A DNA stretch of 64,000 nt, taken from the NCBI RefSeq assembly GCF_017696085.1, contig NZ_JAAORH010000001.1, positions 744,001 through 808,000 of the forward strand, written 5' to 3'. Each line of letters opens with the position of its first letter. Position 1 is the stretch's first letter. Positions 44,356 through 52,809 of the stretch are shown one piece after another. Origin of the DNA: Prochlorococcus marinus XMU1410. Its GTDB lineage: Bacteria > Cyanobacteriota > Cyanobacteriia > PCC-6307 > Cyanobiaceae. Below the pieces are notes generated by a model, which was given only the letters and a program-made list of their open reading frames with translations, searched no databases and was not told where the DNA came from. The translations under genes and the position numbers were made by a program.

Positions 44356-46245
44356 ATGCTTTTAAGTGAGTTAAGTCATCCAAATCAACTTCATGGCTTA
44401 ACAGTTTCACAATTAGAGGAAATTGCTTGTCAAATTAGAGAAAGACATCTTCAGGTAGTATCTACAAGTGGAGGACATCTTGGTCCTGGATTAGGTGTAG
44501 TTGAGTTGACATTGGCTTTATATCAAACTCTTGATCTTGATTTTGACAAAGTTGTTTGGGATGTAGGACATCAAGGTTACCCTCATAAATTAGTTACAGG
44601 ACGTTTCAGTCAATTTGATTCTCTAAGGCAACAAAATGGAGTCGCTGGATATCTTAAAAGAAGTGAAAGTAAATTTGATCATTTTGGTGCTGGGCATGCA
44701 AGTACTTCTATTTCTGCTGCTTTAGGAATGGCAATAGCTAGAGATAGAAAAGGTGAAAATTATAAATGTGTCGCTGTTATTGGAGATGGAGCACTAACTG
44801 GAGGAATGGCATTAGAAGCTATAAATCATGCAGGTCACTTACCAAATACCCCTTTAGTTGTAGTATTGAACGATAATGACATGTCTATTTCGCCTCCGGT
44901 TGGAGCCCTTTCATCTTACTTAAATAAGGTAAGAGTAAGTCCACCATTACAATTTTTGTCCGATAGTGTTCAAGAAAGTGTAAAAAATATTCCCTTAATT
45001 GGTAAGGATATCCCAGAAGAACTAAAAAATATTAAAGGAAGCGTTAGACGACTATCTGTGCCTAAGGTTGGAGCTGTTTTTGAAGAACTTGGATTTACCT
45101 ATATGGGTCCAATTGATGGTCATGATATTGGTAACTTAGTTAAGACCTTTAACGCTGCCCATAAACTTAAAAGACCTGTACTTGTTCATGTTGTCACAAC
45201 AAAAGGGAAGGGTTACCCATATGCAGAAGCAGATCAGGTTGGATATCATGCGCAGTCTGCATTTGATCTTACAACGGGGAAATCTATTCCATCAAAGAAA
45301 CCTAAACCTGTAAGTTATAGTAAGATATTTGGTCAAACCTTATTAAAAATATGTGAACAAGATAGCAAAGTCATTGGTATTACAGCTGCAATGGCTACAG
45401 GTACTGGTTTAGATATATTGCAAAAAAATATCCCTGATCAATACATCGATGTTGGAATAGCAGAACAACATGCAGTTACTCTTGCGGCAGGAATGTCTTG
45501 CGATGGTCTTAAACCTGTTGTAGCTATTTATAGTACTTTTCTTCAACGTGCTTTCGACCAATTAATTCATGATGTAGGGATACAAAATTTACCTGTATCT
45601 TTTGTACTTGATAGAGCTGGCATAGTTGGGGCTGACGGTCCTACTCATCAAGGTCAGTACGATATAAGTTATATGAGATCTATACCTAATTTTGTATTGA
45701 TGGCACCAAAAGATGAGTCTGAATTACAGAGAATGTTAATAACTTCAATTAACCATAATGGTCCAACAGCTCTAAGAATACCAAGAGGTTCTGGATTAGG
45801 GGTGGCTGTAATGGATGAGGGTTGGGAACCTTTGAATATAGGAGAAGCTGAAATCCTTGAAGAAGGAGAAGATATTTTAATTATTGCTTATGGATCAATG
45901 GTTGCATCAGCTATTGAAACTGCAAAGATCCTAAAAAATATGAACATTAATGCATGTATTGTTAATGCAAGATTTGTGAAACCTCTAGATAAAAATCTTA
46001 TTATGCCTTTAGTATGTAGAATTCAAAAAGTGGTAACTATGGAAGAAGGAACCTTAATTGGTGGATTTGGTTCTGCAATAGTTGAATTACTTAACGATAA
46101 TGAAGTAAACATTCCTGTATACAGGATAGGTATACCCGATGTTTTAGTTGATCATGCTTCACCTGACCAGAGTAAAGAAAAATTGGGACTTAAGCCTGAT
46201 CAGATGGCAGATAAAATTGTTAAGAAATTTAAGTTAAATAATTAA
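44356..46245 (+). CDS. dxs: 1-deoxy-D-xylulose-5-phosphate synthase
   Basis: Entry enzyme of the MEP isoprenoid pathway (thiamine diphosphate dependent); partner in pathway of ispE in this window. 629 residues. Seen: [40 protein letters not shown] motif [18 protein letters not shown], and [20 protein letters not shown] and [16 protein letters not shown] in the C-terminal half. ATG at 44356; divergent promoter region of ~115 bases shared with ilvA. Confidence 0.98.
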   Translation: MLLSELSHPNQLHGLTVSQLEEIACQIRERHLQVVSTSGGHLGPGLGVVELTLALYQTLDLDFDKVVWDVGHQGYPHKLVTGRFSQFDSLRQQNGVAGYLKRSESKFDHFGAGHASTSISAALGMAIARDRKGENYKCVAVIGDGALTGGMALEAINHAGHLPNTPLVVVLNDNDMSISPPVGALSSYLNKVRVSPPLQFLSDSVQESVKNIPLIGKDIPEELKNIKGSVRRLSVPKVGAVFEELGFTYMGPIDGHDIGNLVKTFNAAHKLKRPVLVHVVTTKGKGYPYAEADQVGYHAQSAFDLTTGKSIPSKKPKPVSYSKIFGQTLLKICEQDSKVIGITAAMATGTGLDILQKNIPDQYIDVGIAEQHAVTLAAGMSCDGLKPVVAIYSTFLQRAFDQLIHDVGIQNLPVSFVLDRAGIVGADGPTHQGQYDISYMRSIPNFVLMAPKDESELQRMLITSINHNGPTALRIPRGSGLGVAVMDEGWEPLNIGEAEILEEGEDILIIAYGSMVASAIETAKILKNMNINACIVNARFVKPLDKNLIMPLVCRIQKVVTMEEGTLIGGFGSAIVELLNDNEVNIPVYRIGIPDVLVDHASPDQSKEKLGLKPDQMADKIVKKFKLNN

Positions 46246-46264
46246 AAATTTAATAAATAAATTT

Positions 46265-46525
46265 TTATAAAACACCACGTGAGGCTAATCCTAAGATTGC
46301 ACCAATTCCGAAAATATGACCTAGGCAATTAGCACCTACAACTGATGCGTGACTTAAACCACCATAGAATTTTGAATTAGGTATTTCAAAACCTTCGTTT
46401 GGTTTTCTTATAGTTGCTCTAGCAATTGCATAAGCAAAAACATTACATGCAATCATTACGACGGCACACTTTGGAGACCAAGAAAAAGTCGCTGGATCTG
46501 CAGCTGCAAATAATGTAGTAAACAT
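46265..46525 (-). CDS. psaK: Photosystem I subunit PsaK
   Basis: Two-helix peripheral subunit of photosystem I. 86 residues. Seen: first helix around CAVVMIACNVFAYAIARATI, a loop with KPNEGFEIPNSKFYGGLSHASVVGANCLGHI and a second helix ending in ASRGVL, the PsaK pattern. ATG at 46525; the stop is 20 bases from the convergent dxs stop. Confidence 0.95.
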   Translation of the reverse strand: MFTTLFAAADPATFSWSPKCAVVMIACNVFAYAIARATIRKPNEGFEIPNSKFYGGLSHASVVGANCLGHIFGIGAILGLASRGVL

Positions 46526-46591
46526 AAAAAATCGTTATTTTCATATATTCTCTAATACTTTTACCTAAAAAACACAAAATTGTAAAAGGTC

Positions 46592-46927
46592 TTAAGAGTT
46601 GTTTACTTCTAAGCTATTTAACAACCTTATAAATCCAAACAAAATAACAAAGTCACTTAAAGTTAGGAAGGATTCTGCTAAACCATGCAGAAAGTCAACC
46701 TCAACAAGGGTCTTATTATAGTAATTTAGTGTGAAGATAGATACCAATATAGTTATCAATACGAATAAAACAGTTAATGAAAATCCTGTTTTTACAAAAA
46801 TATTAACAGATTTTATTTTATATAAGTAGAACAAAAATATTGCATAAGGAATTATTGATACTGCGAACAAAAATGTGTTATCGATTGAACCTAAATTTTC
46901 TATAAATTTTATAAATAAATCATTCAT
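46592..46927 (-). CDS. DUF3593 family membrane protein
   Basis: About 111 residues from ATG 46927 with three membrane helices. The segment DFLHGLAESFLTLSDFVILFGFIRLL near the C-terminus fits the cyanobacterial and plastid DUF3593 family, function unknown. A longer frame to 46963 adds MHHSLFLKRKKL, but the ATG at 46927 makes an 8-base overlap with the upstream DUF2499 gene, which suits translational coupling. DUF2499 and DUF3593 are usually adjacent, so the two products may work together. Confidence 0.78.
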   Translation of the reverse strand: MNDLFIKFIENLGSIDNTFLFAVSIIPYAIFLFYLYKIKSVNIFVKTGFSLTVLFVLITILVSIFTLNYYNKTLVEVDFLHGLAESFLTLSDFVILFGFIRLLNSLEVNNS

Positions 46928-47222
46928 AAGTTTCTTCCTTTTTAAAAATAGTGAATGATGCAAGAGCTAATGTTGAATTTCCTATAAATGTGAATATCCC
47001 TTGTAGCGTTACTAATCCATACAATGCATCTTGATTATCATAGATATGCCAAGTTATAGCGCACATAGCTCCTATTAAGTTTGGGACCATGGCTAAGCTT
47101 AACCAAAAAAATAAATTATATTTTTTATAAGTAGAAATTTTATTTATGACAAAGATGCTAAATATCCATTCAATAACTGAAGAGATATGAATTAACCATG
47201 TTCCAAATGAAAGTTCGTGCAA
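46920..47222 (-). CDS. DUF2499 family membrane protein
   Basis: 100 residues with three membrane helices. Seen: LSFGTWLIHISSVIEW and SLAMVPNLIGAMCAITWHIYDN, then LVTLQGIFTFIGNSTLALAS, which match the cyanobacterial/plastid DUF2499 family, function unknown. TTG start at 47222 (MHELSFGTW), because the conserved part begins at once and no ATG precedes it. Its stop overlaps the DUF3593 start by 8 bases. It is 3 bases downstream of the peroxiredoxin gene. Confidence 0.8.
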   Translation of the reverse strand: MHELSFGTWLIHISSVIEWIFSIFVINKISTYKKYNLFFWLSLAMVPNLIGAMCAITWHIYDNQDALYGLVTLQGIFTFIGNSTLALASFTIFKKEETYE

Positions 47223-47225
47223 AAT

Positions 47226-47759
47226 TTATATTTTTTTCCTTAGTACATTTAGTACTTCCTTGGCATGATTTATAGGTAAAACACTTATCCATCTATAAGA
47301 AATTTTTCCCTCCGGAGAAATCAAAAAAGTATTTCTATCTGAAAATGGAGGAATCCAAGAACCATATTTATCGCTAATAATTCCTTTAGGATCAGATAAT
47401 AAAGTGTAGTTTATGGATTTCTCGCTACAGAAACTTTCATGAGAATCTTGATTATCAGCACTAATCCCAACAATTTCGGCATTAAATTTTGAAAAATCTT
47501 TTTTTAATTCCGAAAAACCTTTAGCTTCAAGTGTGCAACCTGCTGTAAAGTCCTTTGGATAAAAATATATGACAAGCCACTTACCTTGAAAATCATTTAA
47601 TTCCCAAAATTTTTTTGATTTTATGTTTTTATTAAAACCTTCTAATTGAAAGTTTGGAGCATAATCCCCAACTTCGGGAGCAAAGTCAAAAGCGTTTGCT
47701 GAATTAAGATTAAATATTAGAATAAATGGTATTAATATACTTAAAACTAAATTTCTCAT
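47226..47759 (-). CDS. PrxQ/BCP-type peroxiredoxin with export signal
   Basis: Thiol peroxidase removing H2O2 and lipid peroxides. 177 residues from ATG 47759. Seen: an N-terminal signal peptide (RNLVLSILIPFILIF, cut near SANA), so it acts in the thylakoid lumen or periplasm, not the cytoplasm. Peroxidatic cysteine in PKDFTAGCTLEAKGF (Cys75). The common PrxQ resolving cysteine five residues later is Lys, but Cys111 in ESFCSEK lies 36 residues away, as in the other PrxQ subtype with the resolving cysteine in helix 3. Between rpmB and DUF2499 in one direction. Confidence 0.88.
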   Translation of the reverse strand: MRNLVLSILIPFILIFNLNSANAFDFAPEVGDYAPNFQLEGFNKNIKSKKFWELNDFQGKWLVIYFYPKDFTAGCTLEAKGFSELKKDFSKFNAEIVGISADNQDSHESFCSEKSINYTLLSDPKGIISDKYGSWIPPFSDRNTFLISPEGKISYRWISVLPINHAKEVLNVLRKKI

Positions 47760-47764
47760 CAAAT

Positions 47765-48001
47765 TTAGAATTTTTTCAAATCAACTCCATTAGATTTAGC
47801 AAATTTATCTAATCCCACTTTTTGTATAGATTTTAGTGCTTTGGTACTAATTTTTATATTTACCCATTTTTTACCTTCTTCCCACCAAAGTCTCCTTTTT
47901 TGGAGATTAACTTGTTGCAATTTTTTTGTACGAATATGTGAGTGACTTACAGCCATCCCATTATTAGCTTTTGCTCCAGTCAGTTCACAAACTCTTGACA
48001 T
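47765..48001 (-). CDS. rpmB: 50S ribosomal protein L28
   Basis: 78 residues. Seen: [30 protein letters not shown] and [22 protein letters not shown] (in part), characteristic of bacterial L28. ATG at 48001. Downstream neighbour is the exported peroxiredoxin gene; upstream is htpG, all on the minus strand. Confidence 0.97.
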   Translation of the reverse strand: MSRVCELTGAKANNGMAVSHSHIRTKKLQQVNLQKRRLWWEEGKKWVNIKISTKALKSIQKVGLDKFAKSNGVDLKKF

Positions 48002-48040
48002 ATTTTTTAAGTTATATCTTTAAAAATTTTAACACACGGC

Positions 48041-49945
48041 TCAATTTGTTGAATTAAGCAATTCTGAAATTAATTCGGCATTATTATTTTGTAAATTAAT
48101 AATCTGTTCTTGATCTAATCCACCAACAGATAGTTTAGCCATATCGTAAACATGATTAGCAATTTTAGATGCTAATGGATTTTCTATAGGGTCTTTTTTA
48201 TCAATAATTATTTTACTACCTGTAATTTTATTAAGACCAACAATAAGAGGATGTTCCTTGTTAATTAGAAGCACATGATATTCAGGTAATCCAGGCATCT
48301 TTTGTTCCATGTAAGCACCCATATCATTAATTCTTCTCATTTGCTCTGGAAGCAAGATCATCGCAGGTGGTGCACCCTTACTTGAAAGTGACTGAACTTT
48401 AACTGTTACTTTTTCATTATTAAGTGCTTTTACAATAGTTTCTCTAAGATTTTCTGTATTTGATTTACCATCTTTATCTACAATTTCTTTAGATTCTTTA
48501 TCTTCAAGTTCATTAATTTCTGAATCAACTCTTTGGAACTGATAATCTTCGTTTTTACTTTCTAACCAAGGAAGAAATTGTGCATCAATTAAGGGATCTG
48601 ATTTAATAACTTCTTTGTTATCAGATAAGCAAATATTTAATGCGCTTGACTGAGCAATCGAATCTGAACAGTAAATTATTTTTTTAGAATCAGTTATCTT
48701 ATTTCGTTCTTTGTAATTTGCTAAAGTCGTGAAATATTTATCATTGGATTTGATAAGCGATTTATTTTCAATATCATTTGTGACATCTTTCTCCGAATTG
48801 ATGATGGTTTCGAAAATTATACTGTTATTGACTAAATCAGCAAATTTATCATCTTCGATAGCACCAATTTTAATAAAAGCTGAGATTGAGTCCCAGATTT
48901 CCGCATAAAATTCTGGAGAATTTTTTATCAAATCCTTCAGTTTATTAGCGATTTTTTTTGAGATAAATGATGATATAGACCTTACTTTTCTATCTGTTTG
49001 TAATGCACTTCTACTAACATTTAGGGGTATATCTGTAGAGTCAATTACTCCTCTTAAAGGTAGAAGGTATTTTGGTACTATCTCTTTAATTGAATCGCTT
49101 ACGAATACTTGATTGCAAAATAGTTTTATTTCTCCCTTTTCCCAATCAGCTCTACCTGACAACTTTGGAAAATACAATATCCCTTGAATGTCATATGGAT
49201 AATCAGTATTTAGATGAATCCATAACAGTGGATCTCCCTGGAAAGGATAAAGGTATTTATATAACTCAATATAATCTTCATCTTTTAATTCACTAGGTTG
49301 TTTTCTCCAAGGAGGATTTTTCTTATTAATTGTCTCTCCTTCTAATAAGACATCTGTTGGCATAAAATCACAATATTTTTTTATTAGTGATTTAATCCTT
49401 TCAGGCTCGATAAACTCTTTTTCTTCTTCAAGAAGGTGAAGAATAACATCTGTACCAATTTCCTCTCTTTCTGATTCCTCTAAAGTGAAATTTGGCGATC
49501 CATCACAAGACCATTTGAAAGCTTTTGATTCCCCAATTGCCGACTTAGTTAATATATCAACTCTATCTGCCACCATGAAACTTGAATAAAAACCTAGTCC
49601 AAAATGACCTATAAATTCATCATTATTTTTTTTGTATTTTGTTAGGAATTCTTCAGCACTAGAAAATGCAACTTGATTTATGTACTTCTTAATTTCTTCA
49701 TCATTCATTCCAATTCCATTATCGGAAATTGTTAACGTATTTTTTTCACGGTTAATTGTTATTTTTACTTGAGCCTCATCAGTATTCTCGCAATCACCTG
49801 CCATAGAAGCCATTCTTCTTTTACTAATTGCGTCAACACCATTACTAACAAGTTCTCTTAAAAAGATTTCATGGTCAGAATATACTGCCTTCTTGATAAT
49901 TGGGAAAATATTTTCGGTATTAATACGAATTTCGCCTTTTTCCAT
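48041..49945 (-). CDS. htpG: Chaperone protein HtpG (Hsp90)
   Basis: ATP-dependent chaperone dimer. 634 residues. Seen: N-terminal GHKL ATPase (LRELVSNGVDAISK, DNGIGMNDEEI, GHFGLGFYSSFMVADRV), middle domain ending IPLNVSRSALQTDRKV, and C-terminal dimerisation region LPEYHVLLINKEHPL. Full length. ATG at 49945; two inverted repeats and a palindromic hairpin lie in the 117-base upstream region, but no CIRCE element. Confidence 0.97.
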   Translation of the reverse strand: MEKGEIRINTENIFPIIKKAVYSDHEIFLRELVSNGVDAISKRRMASMAGDCENTDEAQVKITINREKNTLTISDNGIGMNDEEIKKYINQVAFSSAEEFLTKYKKNNDEFIGHFGLGFYSSFMVADRVDILTKSAIGESKAFKWSCDGSPNFTLEESEREEIGTDVILHLLEEEKEFIEPERIKSLIKKYCDFMPTDVLLEGETINKKNPPWRKQPSELKDEDYIELYKYLYPFQGDPLLWIHLNTDYPYDIQGILYFPKLSGRADWEKGEIKLFCNQVFVSDSIKEIVPKYLLPLRGVIDSTDIPLNVSRSALQTDRKVRSISSFISKKIANKLKDLIKNSPEFYAEIWDSISAFIKIGAIEDDKFADLVNNSIIFETIINSEKDVTNDIENKSLIKSNDKYFTTLANYKERNKITDSKKIIYCSDSIAQSSALNICLSDNKEVIKSDPLIDAQFLPWLESKNEDYQFQRVDSEINELEDKESKEIVDKDGKSNTENLRETIVKALNNEKVTVKVQSLSSKGAPPAMILLPEQMRRINDMGAYMEQKMPGLPEYHVLLINKEHPLIVGLNKITGSKIIIDKKDPIENPLASKIANHVYDMAKLSVGGLDQEQIINLQNNNAELISELLNSTN

Positions 49946-49982
49946 TTAAAAAAATCCAACATATTAAATATTATTTCTTAAA

Positions 49983-49999
49983 AACTTGTTAATCAAGTT
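49983..49999. repeat. Inverted repeat upstream of htpG
   Basis: AACTTG, five-base loop TTAAT, then CAAGTT, 38-54 bases before the htpG start. It could be an operator or leader hairpin. It does not match CIRCE (TTAGCACTC-N9-GAGTGCTAA). Another dyad, ATTGT-CCGA-ACAAT, lies nearby at 50011-50024. Confidence 0.35.
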
Positions 50000-50047
50000 T
50001 AATTAGGAGTATTGTCCGAACAATATTTGAATTTTAAAACCTAAATA

Positions 50048-50061
50048 CCCTTTTAAAAGGG
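50048..50061 (-). terminator. Perfect palindrome after hisZ, possible weak terminator
   Basis: CCCTTTTAAAAGGG starts one base after the hisZ stop codon and is a perfect 14-base palindrome, giving a 7-bp dyad; the GGG/CCC ends are the only G-C pairs. On the minus strand it is followed by TATTT, only a weak T-run. It probably separates hisZ from htpG. Confidence 0.45.
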
Positions 50062-50062
50062 T

Positions 50063-51214
50063 TTATTTAACCCAGAAAATTTCATTACAATTATTTTCTT
50101 TCATAATTTGATTGGCTTTAGTCAAGTCATCACATGGATTTAAATGTAAGACAGCAATATTTCCTTTTTTCTGTTGTGTTTTTTGTTCATTCATACCTTT
50201 TTCTAACAAATAAGAATCTTTAAACATCAATAAAATCTTTTTTTTATCTGTCTTTTCTTCCTTAATAAAATTTCTTAAAATGTCTACCGAAATTGTAAAA
50301 CCAATCCCATTAAATATTTTCTCATTAGGACTATATGATCTTACTAGTTCATCATATCTTCCGCCTTTTGCGATAACGCTTTTATTTTTACCATTATCTC
50401 CTATTAATTGAAAAACTATTCCTTCGTATAAATTCAAGTGAGGTTGAAAAGTGGGATCAAGTTGTAATTTAACACAATATTTATTTGATATTTTTGATAA
50501 TGTTTCAAATAAAAAATTTAAGTCGTCTAATGTCTTGCTAGTACCATATGTGGTTTTTAATTTTTTTAATATTGCAATTGGCTCTCCTCGTGTGAATAAA
50601 AGATCTTTAAGAATATATTTATCATCTTCATCTATTCCTAATTTAGATAAATTATCTAGATCAAAATTAACCAGACTTTTCTTAATTTCTTCAAAATTAT
50701 TATTCTTATATTTGTTCAGTATCAAGTCCATTATTTTAGTGGTGCTTACTAGTAGAAATAAATTACAACCATCCTTCAAATTAATATTATCGATTGAATC
50801 AAACAAAATATTGATAACTTCAATTTCAGGGTATTTTGTATCATATCCAATTAATTCAATTCCACTCTGCAATTTTTCTTGTAACTTAAATGAATTTTTA
50901 TTATTTTGTTTTTTATCAAAAACCATTCCATTGGTGAATAATCTTATAGGTCTTTTCTTATTTACTAACCTAGTAGATGACAATTTAACAATTGATGTTG
51001 TCATTTCTGGCCTAAGACATAATGAATTATTACTTACTATTCCTACAACCTGATTTTCGTCAATAACGCCACGTCCTTTAATGGTCTCTAAAGTATTTAT
51101 AAATGAGGGTGAAACCTCTTCATATCCCCATAGTTTATAAATACTATTCAAATTATTTATGATGTTTGAGTTATTTTTTACGTCAACTAATTTTATTTCC
51201 TTTATTTCTGTCAT
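50063..51214 (-). CDS. hisZ: ATP phosphoribosyltransferase regulatory subunit
   Basis: Class II aaRS-like paralog of HisS that activates the short HisG in histidine synthesis. 383 residues, shorter than HisS and lacking the anticodon-binding domain. Seen: RPEMTTSIVKL (class II motif 2-like), IELIGYDTKYPEIEVI and the C-terminal AKGGRYDELV with NGIGFTISVDIL, matching HisZ. Divergent in sequence, as HisZ usually is. ATG at 51214, downstream of the IMPase gene on the minus strand. Confidence 0.9.
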   Translation of the reverse strand: MTEIKEIKLVDVKNNSNIINNLNSIYKLWGYEEVSPSFINTLETIKGRGVIDENQVVGIVSNNSLCLRPEMTTSIVKLSSTRLVNKKRPIRLFTNGMVFDKKQNNKNSFKLQEKLQSGIELIGYDTKYPEIEVINILFDSIDNINLKDGCNLFLLVSTTKIMDLILNKYKNNNFEEIKKSLVNFDLDNLSKLGIDEDDKYILKDLLFTRGEPIAILKKLKTTYGTSKTLDDLNFLFETLSKISNKYCVKLQLDPTFQPHLNLYEGIVFQLIGDNGKNKSVIAKGGRYDELVRSYSPNEKIFNGIGFTISVDILRNFIKEEKTDKKKILLMFKDSYLLEKGMNEQKTQQKKGNIAVLHLNPCDDLTKANQIMKENNCNEIFWVK

Positions 51215-51232
51215 TTTAATATTTAACTAATT

Positions 51233-52081
51233 TTAGGTATAGAGATTTTTTTTAAATGGAGAGACTTTATCTAGTTCATTTTTTAATTCATTCTCAAGGC
51301 TGGGAGAACAAGCTAAAATTCTTCCTGAACTTAAATTAAATTTGCCTGATGGATAATCAGAAATAATACCACCAGCCTCTTTAACAATAATAGCACCGGC
51401 CGCCATGTCCCACACCTCCAAGCCTCTTTCCCAATATCCATCTACCTTACCGGCCGCAACAAATGCTAGATCAACTGCTGCGGCACCTCCTCTTCTAACA
51501 CCTCTAGTTTTATGTGTTAAAAAACAAAATTCAGCATAATTATTATCCTCTGTCTCAAATCTGTCATAAGAGAAGCCTGTTACAAGTAAACTATCAGAAA
51601 GATTAGAAGGATTCGATACTTTAATTTCATTATCATTGCAGAATGAGCCTAAACCTATACATGCTGAATATAGTTCATTTAAATAAGGTACTGATATAGC
51701 CCCAATAATTGGCTTGTTTTTATATACAAGACCAATAGAAGTTCCAAAAAAAGGATATCCATGAGAATAATTTGTTGTGCCATCTAATGGATCTATACAC
51801 CATGTTAAATCAGAGGATTTGTTTAATTTACCCGATTCTTCTGCATTGATAGATATGTTTGGGGTTTCTTCTAATAAATATTCTTTTATTTTATTTTCAA
51901 CTTCCAAATCTACATTGGTAACAAGATCACCCTTCCTACCCTTTGATGATATTTTCTGAATTTTATTGTAATTAACTTTTAAAATTTCATTACCAATTTG
52001 CGCGGAATTCTTGGCTATTTCATACAAAATGGATAAGTTTACTTGATTTGCAAGTTCCTCTAATTCATTTAATTCAAACAT
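51233..52081 (-). CDS. Inositol monophosphatase-family phosphatase
   Basis: 282 residues, IMPase/FBPase superfamily (SuhB-like). Seen: KGDLVTNVDLEVENKI, INAEESG, the metal-binding CIDPLDGTTNYSHGYPFFG and VWDMAAGAIIVKEAGG. Substrate may be inositol phosphate, or histidinol phosphate as in some bacteria (next to hisZ), but this is only context. Starts at ATG 52081, 18 bases ahead of hisZ and 5 bases after the ferredoxin gene. Confidence 0.88.
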   Translation of the reverse strand: MFELNELEELANQVNLSILYEIAKNSAQIGNEILKVNYNKIQKISSKGRKGDLVTNVDLEVENKIKEYLLEETPNISINAEESGKLNKSSDLTWCIDPLDGTTNYSHGYPFFGTSIGLVYKNKPIIGAISVPYLNELYSACIGLGSFCNDNEIKVSNPSNLSDSLLVTGFSYDRFETEDNNYAEFCFLTHKTRGVRRGGAAAVDLAFVAAGKVDGYWERGLEVWDMAAGAIIVKEAGGIISDYPSGKFNLSSGRILACSPSLENELKNELDKVSPFKKNLYT

Positions 52082-52086
52082 TAGAG

Positions 52087-52461
52087 TTAATCTTCCTCAA
52101 ATTCCCAAGGTGGCGCAACTCTTGTATTCCCCCTCCCAAAATATTTTCCAAATTGTAAATCGTAAACTTCATCTTCATATGTAGTTTCTACATTAAGATC
52201 TGAAGTTGCTTTAGCGACACAAAGAAGTGCATATCCTTTATCTTTTAAAGCCTGAGATACACCCATGGCTTCGCGTTGTTCTAAGGTGCCAGATTTAATT
52301 TTAACTGCACAACTTGTACAGCAACCATTTCTACATGAAAATGCAAGTTTTAAACCTTTCTTTTCAAATTCCTTAAGTATGTAATCATCACTATTAACCT
52401 GCTCTTGGTAGACCTTTCCGGTTTCCTTATTTTTAATCGTGACTGTGAAAGTCTTTTTCAA
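52087..52461 (-). CDS. 2Fe-2S plant-type ferredoxin
   Basis: 124 residues, soluble electron carrier. Seen: cluster ligands in FSCRNGCCTSCAV (CxxxxCxxC pattern) and a fourth cysteine in LLCVAKA about 30 residues later. It has a C-terminal extension (DLQFGKYFGRGNTRVAPPWEFEED), so it is not the main photosynthetic ferredoxin but one of the minor cyanobacterial paralogs. TTG start at 52461 with AGAGGAAAG ahead of it. Divergent from tRNA-Ser. Confidence 0.9.
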   Translation of the reverse strand: MKKTFTVTIKNKETGKVYQEQVNSDDYILKEFEKKGLKLAFSCRNGCCTSCAVKIKSGTLEQREAMGVSQALKDKGYALLCVAKATSDLNVETTYEDEVYDLQFGKYFGRGNTRVAPPWEFEED

Positions 52462-52494
52462 ATAACTTTCCTCTAGAATGGGATGATCAAGGGT

Positions 52495-52500
52495 TAGAAT
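52495..52500 (+). promoter_or_regulatory. -10 element for tRNA-Ser
   Basis: TAGAAT, a good sigma70-type -10 hexamer, ends 10 bases before the first base of the tRNA. This is the normal spacing for a tRNA promoter with start a few bases upstream of the mature 5' end. No clear -35 element is seen. Confidence 0.5.
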
Positions 52501-52510
52501 GGTTATCTTG

Positions 52511-52597
52511 GGAGAGGTGGCCGAGTGGTTGAAGGCGCAGCACTGGAAATGCTGTATAGGGGCAACTTTATCGAGGGTTCGAATCCCTCTCTCTCCG
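52511..52597 (+). tRNA. tRNA-Ser (anticodon GGA)
   Basis: 87 bases. Seen: acceptor stem GGAGAGG with TCTCTCC and discriminator G, D-arm with GCCGAGTGGTTGAAGGC, anticodon stem-loop CAGCACTGGAAATGCTG with GGA in the loop, a long variable arm and T-arm GGGTTCGAATCCC. CCA is not encoded. Reads UCC/UCU codons. Confidence 0.96.
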
Positions 52598-52809
52598 TTT
52601 TATATTAGTTTATTTTGGTTAAATACACCAACACCTTTGTCTTTAAAATATCTTTTAAAATAAATAGTAATCTTTTTGACCAGTTAGAAATAATCTTATT
52701 TATTTAAATTAAGTTGAAAATATTTGACTTTTACTATTATATGTAAATATCTAAGAAAAAATTAATTAAATTATTAGTAAATTTTGCTTTAATTTAGCGA
52801 TCTAAAATC

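Noticed and set aside
50451-51053. 200-codon + strand frame inside hisZ
   Set aside because: Antisense to conserved HisZ motifs; low-complexity hydrophobic product; no promoter or family match.
52598-52809. Small ncRNA or CIRCE-controlled promoter ahead of dnaK
   Set aside because: No TTAGCACTC-type repeat, no hairpin with T-run and no coding frame seen; just AT-rich DNA with weak -10-like motifs.
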